In this document: positions 7,919 to 14,935 of the stretch, in pieces
Layout of the letters: each line of letters begins with the position of its first letter
How positions within the stretch are numbered: position 1 is the first letter of the stretch
DNA from: Christensenella sp964494645
GTDB taxonomy: Bacteria; Bacillota; Clostridia; Christensenellales; Christensenellaceae
Assembly (NCBI GenBank): GCA_964494645.1
Contig: CAZBSH010000039.1
Span: 1-20,815 of the forward strand
DNA length: 20,815 bases
Reading direction: 5' to 3'
Notes under the pieces: model-generated
What the model saw: the letters and a program-made list of their open reading frames with translations, nothing else
Database searches by the model: none
What the model was told of the DNA's origin: nothing
Position numbers and translations under genes: made by a program

Positions 7919-8763
7919 TTTTCTTCCTCCCTCTGATAGCCGATTACGATATCAGATGCGTTATCCAGCCATTTCCCTTCTATTTCTCCGATCTTTCCCG
8001 CGTCCGCCGCCTGCGCAATACGCGGATCGATAGGAATCTTCGCCAAAACCGGCAATCCATATTTTTCCGCCGTCTCTTCGATATGGCTTTCACCAAACAC
8101 AGAAATTTCTTTCCCGCAATCAGGACACGCCAAATAACTCATGTTTTCGACCAGCCCAATGATCGGGATATTCATCATATTCGCCATTTGCACCGCCTTA
8201 CCTACGATCATCGACACAAGCTCTTGCGGCGACGCGACCACAATGATTCCGTCAACGGGAAGCGATTGGAACACCGTCAGCGGTACGTCCCCCGTACCCG
8301 GCGGCATATCTACAAACAAGCAATCCACGTCCGTCCATACCGTATCTGTCCAAAACTGCTTGACTGTAGCGCCAATCACAGGTCCGCGCCATACGACGGG
8401 CGTTGTCTCGTCCGGCAGCAGCAGGTTAACAGACATGATCTGTATGCCCTCTTTGGTATATACAGGAAAAATCGTCTCTCCCGCGCCTGTCGCTTTTTCG
8501 GTCACGCCAAACATTTTTGGAATGGACGGTCCGGTGATGTCCGCATCCAGTATCGCTGTTACAAGTCCCTTTCTGCGCAGTTTGACCGCCATCATGGAGG
8601 TAACCAGCGATTTGCCTACACCGCCTTTGCCGCTTACCACGCCGATCACCTTTTTCACGGTACTCAACTCGTGCGGCTGTTCTATAAAATCCTTCGGATC
8701 CGCCTGACGAGAGGCACAACTTTCGCCGCAGCTTCCGCAATCATGCGTACAATTTTCACTCAT
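7915..8763 (-). CDS. Mrp/NBP35-family P-loop ATPase (iron-sulfur carrier)
   Basis: A 282-residue ATPase of the Mrp/NBP35 group, which bind iron-sulfur clusters and pass them to apoproteins. The deviant Walker A VVSGKGGVGKS is at residues 42-52, ADITGPSIPKMFG at 74-86, and the switch/Walker B region LFVDMPPGTGDVPLT at 149-163. A C-terminal CPDC (213-216) matches the CxxC that bridges the cluster in the dimer. The N-terminus adds four cysteines spaced CX3CX2CX3C (5, 9, 12, 16), recalling but not identical to the N-terminal cluster motif of NBP35. The start overlaps the end of the DUF1622 gene by eight bases, and the stop overlaps the start of the cysteine-rich gene. Confidence 0.94.
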   Translation of the reverse strand: MSENCTHDCGSCGESCASRQADPKDFIEQPHELSTVKKVIGVVSGKGGVGKSLVTSMMAVKLRRKGLVTAILDADITGPSIPKMFGVTEKATGAGETIFPVYTKEGIQIMSVNLLLPDETTPVVWRGPVIGATVKQFWTDTVWTDVDCLFVDMPPGTGDVPLTVFQSLPVDGIIVVASPQELVSMIVGKAVQMANMMNIPIIGLVENMSYLACPDCGKEISVFGESHIEETAEKYGLPVLAKIPIDPRIAQAADAGKIGEIEGKWLDNASDIVIGYQREEEK

Positions 8764-9139
8764 TTCCTTTTTCCTCGTTTTCCGTTAATCTTCTTCGCCT
8801 GTCTATTTCCGCCGTACGGATCTCCTTGTTGAGAAAATAGGAAATGACTGTACGGATCGCTACGATAGCCGCCAGGCGGATGATGTCTTCAATCGTAGGC
8901 TTGACGATCGTCTCTATGATATCCGCCACAATGAGGATCTCAAGGCTTAAGAGCACGTAACCGCCCAGACCGTTTTTCGTATCCTGCAATTTCATAAAGC
9001 GAATTTGCGGGCTTTTTAAAAAAATATGCGCCGCAAAAAAATCCTTTACGCTCAGCGCGACGCCCCACAGCAATATCACGATGGATACGATGTTAAGACA
9101 TATTGTGACCACATTCAATATGGGTGCAAACGCCTGCAT
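8756..9139 (-). CDS. DUF1622 family membrane protein
   Basis: A 127-residue membrane protein. Three hydrophobic segments are visible: about 7-30, 60-80 and 86-105 (DIIRLAAIVAIRTVISYFLN). The conserved-looking LEILIVADIIETIVKPTIED run followed by AIRTVISYFLNKEI is what places it in DUF1622, a small membrane family of unknown function. The C-terminus is highly charged (EIDRRRRLTENEEKG) and cytoplasmic if the family topology holds. A GGGAGGAGA ribosome site precedes the ATG by five bases. Its last codons overlap the Mrp gene, so it heads a three-gene unit. The upstream terminator at 9178-9205 leaves under 40 bases for a promoter; TATAAA near 9168-9173 is a weak candidate -10. Confidence 0.85.
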   Translation of the reverse strand: MQAFAPILNVVTICLNIVSIVILLWGVALSVKDFFAAHIFLKSPQIRFMKLQDTKNGLGGYVLLSLEILIVADIIETIVKPTIEDIIRLAAIVAIRTVISYFLNKEIRTAEIDRRRRLTENEEKGNE

Positions 9140-9177
9140 ATACTCTCCTCCCTTTTTGCGCTATCTGGTTTATAAAC

Positions 9178-9205
9178 AAAAAAACGCAACCAAAAACGCT
9201 GCGTC
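9178..9205 (-). terminator. terminator after cysS and the 113-residue membrane protein
   Basis: On the minus strand ACGCAGC-GTTTTTG-GTTGCGT forms a 7-bp stem with one G-U pair, followed by seven T. It starts 15 bases after the stop at 9220. Confidence 0.7.
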
Positions 9206-9219
9206 TTTTTTCATTCGTC

Positions 9220-9561
9220 TTATTTCTTGGGTACATTTTTGCGCGGATCACGCAGATACTCTTTGAAGCGCACCTTGAAGATGATAAAATACCCGACAAC
9301 GCAACCCAGGATATATACGATACTGATAATGCCCCAGATAGATGAGATCCCCTGATTTGACATATACTCCAGTACAGACAAAACCAGCAGCGGCACACCG
9401 GCAATCCAGCAAAATTTCCGTAGAAGCTTTGCGTGTGCCTCCTTCATCTCTGCCGGATAATCGTTTTCATATACCTTACCTGTACCTTTGATCGCATAAT
9501 ACAACAAATATACCGCGATAAAGATATTGAACAATATCATAAAACTAAAAGCGCCATCCAT
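9220..9561 (-). CDS. three-helix membrane protein of unknown function
   Basis: Not a family I recognise. The 113-residue product has hydrophobic segments at about 5-24, 51-65 and 75-95. A polar loop with KVYENDYPAEMKEAHAKLLRK (about 28-48) follows the first helix, and the C-terminus is basic (RDPRKNVPKK). It starts 15 bases after the cysS stop, with a GGGGGAAC run upstream as a rather distant ribosome site, and is probably the last cistron of the cysS transcript. Nothing here suggests a link to cysteine metabolism beyond position. Confidence 0.75.
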   Translation of the reverse strand: MDGAFSFMILFNIFIAVYLLYYAIKGTGKVYENDYPAEMKEAHAKLLRKFCWIAGVPLLVLSVLEYMSNQGISSIWGIISIVYILGCVVGYFIIFKVRFKEYLRDPRKNVPKK

Positions 9562-9576
9562 CTACAACCGTTCCCC

Positions 9577-10959
9577 CTAAATTTTGTTTATTTTTACGCC
9601 ATCAGGCGTATCTTTCAGCTCGTAACCGAGAGCTTTCAGCTCGTCGCGCAGCCTGTCAGCCTCTGCCCAGTCCTTTTGCGCGCGTGCAGCCTGTCGCTTT
9701 TCCGCCAATTCCGCGATCTCTGACGGGATCGATTCTTCCTTATCCGGCTCTATACCCAGTACATCAAGCAGTGTATCGAGCGCGGTTAGCGCCGAAAGTG
9801 CGTCCTGCGCGCGTCCGCCATTTTCAAACAGCGTATTGAGCTCCTTGATGTATTCGAATATCCCGCCGATTGCATCCGCTGTATTAAGGTCATCGTCCAT
9901 AGCGGTATTAAATTTATCCATGACCCTATCAATAGCCTGCTGCACCCCCACAGAAATATCTTTTGGATTCGCGATGATGAATTGCAGATTTTCGCGGCAA
10001 TTCAGGATGCGGTCATACGCGCTTTCCGCCTGCTTTAACAACTCGCCGGAAAAGTTTATCGGGTTTGCGTAATGCGCGCTCAGCATAAAGAGACGCACCG
10101 CACTTCCGCGAAATTCCTTTAAGATATCGCGTACGGTAAAGAAGTTACCCGCAGATTTAGACATTTTCTTATTATCGATATTGATGTAACCGTTGTGCAT
10201 CCAATAATTTGCGAATGGTTTGCCTGTCGCTGCCTCGCTTTGCGCGACTTCGTTTTCGTGGTGGGGAAATTTAAGATCCTGTCCGCCGCCGTGGATGTCG
10301 ATCGTGTCGCCTAGATACTTCATGCTCATAGCAGAACATTCGATGTGCCAACCCGGACGACCTTTACCCCACGGGCTGTCCCACGCGATCTCGCCATCCG
10401 TTTTCTGCGCCTTCCACAACGCGAAATCCATCGGATTTTTCTTGCTTTCGTTGACATCGATGCGCGCGCCCAGATTAAGCTCTGACAGATCCTGCCCCGA
10501 AAGCTTGCCGTATCCGTCAAAGCTTTGTGTGTCAAAATAGACATCGCCGTTAAGCTCATAGGCATGATTGCCATCAATGAGCTTTTTGACGAGCGTAATA
10601 ATATCGTCGATGTGTTCCGTTGCTTTGGGATGCACCGTCGCCGGACGAATGTGCAACGCCTGCGCATCTTTGAAATATTCACCGATAAAACGTTCCCCCA
10701 GCTCGGGAACCGTGATACCCTCTTCCGCCGCGACGCGAATCATTTTGTCGTCTACGTCCGTAAAATTCTGCACAAAATTCACTTGATAACCGCGATATTC
10801 GAGATAACGGCGCAACGTATCAAAAACAATGAAGGGGCGCGCATTTCCGATATGAAAATAATTGTACACCGTAGGCCCGCACGCGTAAATGTTGAACTGT
10901 CCGGGCACGAGCGGATTTAGCGTTTCCTTTTCCCCTGTCATAGAGTTGAAAATTTTCAA
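9577..10959 (-). CDS. cysS: cysteinyl-tRNA synthetase (TTG start)
   Basis: Class I synthetase that charges tRNA-Cys. The HIGH motif is FHIGNARPF (36-39) and KMSKS is at 265-269. The zinc ligands expected for the family are present: Cys27 (ACGPT), Cys208 (HIECSA), His233 and Glu237 (FPHHENE). With the TTG at 10959 the protein is 460 residues, the normal size. That start follows AAGGTGA by seven bases. In-frame ATG codons upstream (for example at 10992) lie at or before the predicted transcript start near 10989, so they cannot be used. The ABC-F gene lies just upstream in the same direction, and a small membrane protein gene follows by 15 bases. The leader is only about 30 bases long and cannot hold a T-box. 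Confidence 0.96.
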   Translation of the reverse strand: MKIFNSMTGEKETLNPLVPGQFNIYACGPTVYNYFHIGNARPFIVFDTLRRYLEYRGYQVNFVQNFTDVDDKMIRVAAEEGITVPELGERFIGEYFKDAQALHIRPATVHPKATEHIDDIITLVKKLIDGNHAYELNGDVYFDTQSFDGYGKLSGQDLSELNLGARIDVNESKKNPMDFALWKAQKTDGEIAWDSPWGKGRPGWHIECSAMSMKYLGDTIDIHGGGQDLKFPHHENEVAQSEAATGKPFANYWMHNGYINIDNKKMSKSAGNFFTVRDILKEFRGSAVRLFMLSAHYANPINFSGELLKQAESAYDRILNCRENLQFIIANPKDISVGVQQAIDRVMDKFNTAMDDDLNTADAIGGIFEYIKELNTLFENGGRAQDALSALTALDTLLDVLGIEPDKEESIPSEIAELAEKRQAARAQKDWAEADRLRDELKALGYELKDTPDGVKINKI

Positions 10960-10995
10960 ACTGATTTCACCTTTTTCCTTTTCACAATCCATTCC

Positions 10996-11024
10996 ATTAT
11001 AATATATCCTTTCACAAGTCGCAA
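10996..11024 (-). promoter_or_regulatory. cysS promoter
   Basis: On the minus strand TTGCGA (11019-11024), a 17-base spacer and a perfect TATAAT (10996-11001). The predicted start is near 10989, 30 bases before the TTG codon. It lies in the frame extension upstream of cysS, just downstream of the ABC-F stop; no terminator separates the two genes. Confidence 0.7.
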
Positions 11025-11068
11025 CAGAATAAAACAAATTTCATTGCATACAATCAAACGTTCAACAC

Positions 11069-12964
11069 CTAGGTTTCATTTTGCGCATCAAGCTCCATCC
11101 ATTGTTCAAGCAACGCCTCATACCGCGCTTTGACCTCTTCAAGCTGCGCGCAATTTTTGTTTAATAACGCATAGTCCGCAGGGTTATCGTCGATCTCCTT
11201 TTGCAAACGCTTTTCGTCCGCCTCAAGCTCCTTTAATCCCTTTTCCAGCACGCCAAGCTCTTGCCGTCGTTTTGCTTCCTGCGCGCGGCGCTGTTTCGGA
11301 TTGATTGCCGCGTCCTCTTTTGGCTTTGCCTGCGCTTGCGGCACATCCATTTGCGCCGCCATCTCTTCCTTGACGCTTTGATATTCGTCAAATGTCCCCT
11401 CGAACATATTTACCTTTTTATCGGCGATCTCGTATACCTTCCCCGCCAGCGCGTTGATAAAATATCTGTCGTGCGACACAAACAAAAGCGTTCCTTCATA
11501 TTCCTTGAGCGCCTGCTCAAGCGCCTCACGCGCGGGCAGATCGAGATGGTTGGTCGGCTCGTCCAGCAACAATACATTATAGTCACCGCACATGAGCAGC
11601 GCAAGACCCACTTTGGCGCGCTCACCGCCCGACAAATCTCCCACGCGTTTGAATACATTTTCCCCCGTCAGAAGTACACGTCCAAGCATAGAACGCGCGC
11701 CGTATTCCAGCAGCGATGGAAATGCATCCCATATCTCGTTCAACACCGTCTTTGAAGGTGTCATATTTTTATTCTCCTGATCGTAGTATCCGACGATCGT
11801 ATTTTTTCCAAAGGCAATATGCGCGTCCGCCGACTTGTTCGCGTGCTGCATCAACAATTTAATGAGCGTGGATTTTCCCGTGCCATTGTCGCCGACGATC
11901 GCCGCTTTTTGCCCGCGCTTCAATTCCATACCGATATCGCTCGCAAGAACCTTTTGCTCCTCACCCACCGTAAGCGTCAGGTCCGTAACCGTCAGTACGT
12001 CGTTCACCGGGCGTACGCTAAATCCAAACGAAAAATGCGGCGCGCTTACGTTCGTACGCGGCTTTGAGATACGCTGCAAACTGCTCAACTTTTTCACACG
12101 GCTTTGCGCACTTTTCGCGGTGGATGCGCGCGCCAGATTGCGCGCAACATAATCTTCCATGTGCGCGATCTGCCGCGATTGCTTTTCGTATTCCTTCATC
12201 TGAAAAGAAACGTATTCCGCTTTTAATTGCTTATACTGCGTATAGTTGCCCGTATATTCAGTCAGCTCCGCCCCCTCGATTTCCCAAATCTTCTGTGCAA
12301 GCTTATCCAGAAAATACCGGTCATGCGACACGATAAGCACTGCGCCCTTATAGCCGCGCAAATACTCCTCCAGCCACATCAACGTTTTGAAGTCGAGGTG
12401 GTTGGTTGGCTCATCTAAAATCAGCAGATCGGGATCCATCAACAGCAGCTTTGCTATGGCAAGCCGCGTCTTCTCGCCGCCGGATAATGTCGCGATCGCC
12501 GTTTCATGTGCCTTGTCCGAAAACCCCATACCGTTGAGTATTTTTTTGATATCGACCTCGATCTGGTATCCGTCCTTCGCCTCAAACAGAGCCTGCGCGT
12601 GGGCATAATCACGCTGGATCGCTTTGTCGTCCGGATGAATGTGCATTTCCGCTTCCAGCCTGCGCATGTCCTCTTTGGCAGCAAGCGCCTCGTGAAACAC
12701 TTCACGCATCTCAGCAATAATCGTATTGCCCCCGTCAAGACCGCTGTTTTGCTCCAGATACCCAATAGACAGCCCCGACTTATGGATCACGCTGCCCCCC
12801 TCCGGCAAAATACGTTTTGTAAGCGTATTGAGAAGCGTAGTCTTCCCCGCGCCATTCGCGCCGATCAGCCCGATCTTATCTCCGGCATTCAAATTCGCCG
12901 TTATATTCTTTAATATTTCCACATCGCCATAAGCGACGCTCACGTCCGCAAATGATGCAAGCAT
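11069..12964 (-). CDS. ABC-F family ATPase (Uup/YdiF-type)
   Basis: A soluble twin-cassette ATPase of 631 residues with no membrane segments, the mark of ABC-F proteins, which act on the ribosome. Cassette 1 has Walker A GANGAGKTT (35-43), signature LSGGEKTRLA (160-169) and Walker B DLLILDEPTNHLD (179-191). A charged inter-domain helix pair (about 240-305) is the P-site tRNA interaction motif region. Cassette 2 has GDNGTGKST (358-366), LSGGERAKVG (444-453) and VLLLDEPTNHLD (464-475). The C-terminus (about 555-625) is a Lys/Glu-rich coiled coil as in Uup and YdiF. The ATG at 12964 follows GAGGGG by seven bases and gives a normal N-terminus; an in-frame start further upstream would lie before the promoter. 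Either a translation factor or a resistance type; no drug specificity can be read. Confidence 0.93.
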   Translation of the reverse strand: MLASFADVSVAYGDVEILKNITANLNAGDKIGLIGANGAGKTTLLNTLTKRILPEGGSVIHKSGLSIGYLEQNSGLDGGNTIIAEMREVFHEALAAKEDMRRLEAEMHIHPDDKAIQRDYAHAQALFEAKDGYQIEVDIKKILNGMGFSDKAHETAIATLSGGEKTRLAIAKLLLMDPDLLILDEPTNHLDFKTLMWLEEYLRGYKGAVLIVSHDRYFLDKLAQKIWEIEGAELTEYTGNYTQYKQLKAEYVSFQMKEYEKQSRQIAHMEDYVARNLARASTAKSAQSRVKKLSSLQRISKPRTNVSAPHFSFGFSVRPVNDVLTVTDLTLTVGEEQKVLASDIGMELKRGQKAAIVGDNGTGKSTLIKLLMQHANKSADAHIAFGKNTIVGYYDQENKNMTPSKTVLNEIWDAFPSLLEYGARSMLGRVLLTGENVFKRVGDLSGGERAKVGLALLMCGDYNVLLLDEPTNHLDLPAREALEQALKEYEGTLLFVSHDRYFINALAGKVYEIADKKVNMFEGTFDEYQSVKEEMAAQMDVPQAQAKPKEDAAINPKQRRAQEAKRRQELGVLEKGLKELEADEKRLQKEIDDNPADYALLNKNCAQLEEVKARYEALLEQWMELDAQNET

Positions 12965-12995
12965 TTCGATCCCCTCTTTACTAGATTCCTCACCG

Positions 12996-13024
12996 AGTAT
13001 ATCACAATGCGCGCCGCCCTTCAA
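12996..13024 (-). promoter_or_regulatory. promoter of the ABC-F gene
   Basis: TTGAAG (13019-13024), 17 bases, then TATACT (12996-13001) on the minus strand. The predicted start is near 12989. Its -35 box coincides with the -35 of the divergent plus-strand promoter. Confidence 0.65.
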
Positions 13025-13048
13025 ACGTTTCTGCGCGCGTGATATAAT
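13020..13048 (+). promoter_or_regulatory. promoter of the YdcF-like gene
   Basis: TTCAAA (13020-13025), 17 bases, then a perfect extended -10 TGATATAAT with TATAAT at 13043-13048. The predicted start is near 13055, about 20 bases before the ATG. Confidence 0.7.
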
Positions 13049-13074
13049 AGAAAAAAACAACGGAGGAGCTTTGT

Positions 13075-13818
13075 ATGAACACGCCCGATCTGACGAAGGA
13101 TATCAACACACTGTCGCGCTTTCTCGCGCTGCGCGACATTCCCGCGCTCATACCCTCCTTGCTCAAAGAAAAAACGGGCGCTTGCCATGTGGACGTATTA
13201 CTTGTATTCGGCTGTGAGATCATCGCTGTGATCGAATGCGCAGCGCGTGCCGCAGCGCAAGGACTGTGCGGCAATGTTGTATTCAGCGGCGGGATCGGTC
13301 ATTCTACGCAAAACCTTGCGAACACGGCACATAACCTGTTCGGCGGGGACTACGCCAGCTTGAGCGAGGCGGAAATCATGGCACAGATCGCGACCGAGCA
13401 ATACGGCATGGATCCGTCTATCATTCTGTGCGAAGGGCAATCCACCAATTCCGGTGAAAATGCGCGTTTTTCCCTCGCGCTTCTTGCAAAGCGCGGCATT
13501 TGCGTAAACAGCGCGATGCTTATGCAAGACCCATTCATGCAGCTGCGCAGTCACTATACGCTTCTCAAATATCTAAAGCCCGGCGTACCGCTCATCAGCT
13601 ACGCACCCTTCATTCCCCACGCGGGCATTGCTTGCGGCAGCGAAAACGGATTGTGGTCACAGGAACGTTTCAAAGAATTTTTGTTGCGTGAGATCCCACG
13701 TCTGCGCGACGACGAAAACGGCTATGGACCTATGGGCGCCGGCTTCATGGAACATGTCGATATCCCCCCTGAAGTCGAGGAAAGCTACGCGCGCATCTGC
13801 CACGCATACGAATCATAA
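13075..13818 (+). CDS. YdcF family protein (DUF218)
   Basis: A 247-residue soluble protein. Features of the DUF218/YdcF fold are a beta strand ending VDVLLVFGCEI (about 39-49), the VVFSGGIGHST glycine loop (64-74), and CEGQSTNSGENARFS (121-135), which matches the family's E-x-x-S-x-x-T/S-x-E-N pattern. E. coli YdcF has been reported to bind S-adenosylmethionine, but no reaction is known; other DUF218 proteins act near the cell envelope. Here there is no signal peptide or membrane helix, so it is cytoplasmic. CGGAGGAG precedes the ATG by six bases. It is monocistronic, with its own promoter and terminator. Confidence 0.88.
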   Translation: MNTPDLTKDINTLSRFLALRDIPALIPSLLKEKTGACHVDVLLVFGCEIIAVIECAARAAAQGLCGNVVFSGGIGHSTQNLANTAHNLFGGDYASLSEAEIMAQIATEQYGMDPSIILCEGQSTNSGENARFSLALLAKRGICVNSAMLMQDPFMQLRSHYTLLKYLKPGVPLISYAPFIPHAGIACGSENGLWSQERFKEFLLREIPRLRDDENGYGPMGAGFMEHVDIPPEVEESYARICHAYES

Positions 13819-13819
13819 C

Positions 13820-13856
13820 AAAAAACAGGACGCATCCGGAGATACGTCCTGTTTTT
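13820..13856. terminator. bidirectional terminator between ydcF-like gene and arcC
   Basis: AAAAACAGGACG pairs perfectly with CGTCCTGTTTTT, and the inner part adds ATC-CGGA-GAT after one mismatch. Runs of A and T flank both sides, so it can end the plus-strand ydcF-like transcript and the minus-strand agmatine operon. Confidence 0.85.
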
Positions 13857-13882
13857 ATGAAACTATCCGGCAGATCACTCCG

Positions 13883-14818
13883 TTAATCCAGCTGTATCAG
13901 CGTGCCGCTTTGACCTTCAATGGCAAGCGGTGCTTTGTCAAGCGAACCGATGATTGCCTTCCGCCCTGCTTTGCTGTTCGCAAACTCACACGCGGCCTGC
14001 ACTTTGGGCAGCATGCTGCCCGGTGCGAATTGTCCTTCTGCTATGTATGACTTCGCCTCTGTGGGTGTCATACGTATGATCTCTTTTTGGTCGGGCTTGC
14101 CAAAATTGACACAGACACGGTCTACCGCCGTTAAAATAAACAAGTACTCTGCATGTACAAGCTCCGCCAGCTTTTCTGCCGCAAAATCTTTGTCGACTAC
14201 CGCCGCAACGCCTTTATATCCATCTTTTGTACGGATAACCGGGATTCCGCCGCCGCCGCCCGCAATAATGACCTCGCGCGCGCTGATCAGTGTATCCAGC
14301 GTCATGTATTCGTAAATACTGACCGGCTTAGGCGAAGCAACGACTCTGCGCCATCCGCGCCCTGCGTCCTCCACATATTTACAGCCCGTTTCCTTCATCA
14401 ACTTCTTTGCCGTCTGCTCATCATAAAACGCGCCGATCGGCTTGGTCGGATTTTCAAATGCCGGATCGTTTTCGTCCACGATGACCTGCGTAAGCATGGT
14501 TATGACGGGTGTATCGTTGTTGCCGTTTGCTACCAGCTCCGCGTCGATCGCCTGCTGCAAATGATAGCCGATGTAACCCTGACTCATCGCCGTACATTCC
14601 GCAAGCGGCATCATCGGCGTATAACCACCCTCAAAGCCTTTTTCAAACGCAAGATTGATCATCCCGACCTGAGGTCCGTTCCCATGACATACAATGATAT
14701 CATTTCCCGCCAAAATCAGCGGTACGATCGACTTTGCCGCAAATTTCACTTTTTCCATCTGCTCTTCAGGCGTATTTCCAAGCGCATTGCCCCCGAGCGC
14801 GATCACCATTCTGCACAT
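13883..14818 (-). CDS. arcC: carbamate kinase (last gene of the agmatine deiminase operon)
   Basis: Converts carbamoyl phosphate and ADP to ATP, CO2 and ammonia, the energy-yielding last step of agmatine breakdown. The 311-residue product has the family length. Motifs in order: IALGGNAL (6-13), CHGNGPQVG (44-52), GRGWRRVVASPKP (153-165), AGGGGGIPV (186-194), VDKDFAA (208-214) and APGSMLPKVQAA (265-276). The first ATG is used, with AGGTG seven to eight bases upstream. In enterococci the copy in this operon is called aguC. A 117-base gap with two GC-rich hairpins separates it from aguA. It ends at the shared terminator. Confidence 0.96.
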   Translation of the reverse strand: MCRMVIALGGNALGNTPEEQMEKVKFAAKSIVPLILAGNDIIVCHGNGPQVGMINLAFEKGFEGGYTPMMPLAECTAMSQGYIGYHLQQAIDAELVANGNNDTPVITMLTQVIVDENDPAFENPTKPIGAFYDEQTAKKLMKETGCKYVEDAGRGWRRVVASPKPVSIYEYMTLDTLISAREVIIAGGGGGIPVIRTKDGYKGVAAVVDKDFAAEKLAELVHAEYLFILTAVDRVCVNFGKPDQKEIIRMTPTEAKSYIAEGQFAPGSMLPKVQAACEFANSKAGRKAIIGSLDKAPLAIEGQSGTLIQLD

Positions 14819-14852
14819 ACTTTTTCACCTGCCATACTTTTGCGCCGGGTAA

Positions 14853-14872
14853 GCGGGACGCTTGCGCCCCGC
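14853..14872 (-). repeat. intercistronic hairpin aguA-arcC, copy 2
   Basis: GCGGGGCG-CAAG-CGTCCCGC on the minus strand, 8 bp with one G-U pair. It lies about 35 bases before the arcC start and has no T run after it, so it is more likely an mRNA-stability or processing element than a terminator. Confidence 0.55.
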
Positions 14873-14897
14873 CTTTCCTGCGCAGTTCGTTATAAGG

Positions 14898-14921
14898 TTG
14901 CGCGGAGGCCACCCCGCGCAA
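14898..14921 (-). repeat. intercistronic hairpin aguA-arcC, copy 1
   Basis: A perfect 8-bp stem TTGCGCGG / CCGCGCAA around an 8-base loop, starting 14 bases after the aguA stop. No T run follows. It could protect the upstream aguA mRNA end or reduce arcC expression. Confidence 0.55.
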
Positions 14922-14935
14922 ATGTGTAAACCGAA

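Noticed and set aside
7903..8832. A long open frame of 309 codons on the plus strand.
   Set aside because: It is antisense to the Mrp and DUF1622 genes, has an arginine/histidine-rich composition typical of shadow frames, and lacks a ribosome site.
14153..14929. A 258-codon plus-strand frame over arcC.
   Set aside because: Antisense to carbamate kinase; composition and lack of start signals mark it as a shadow.
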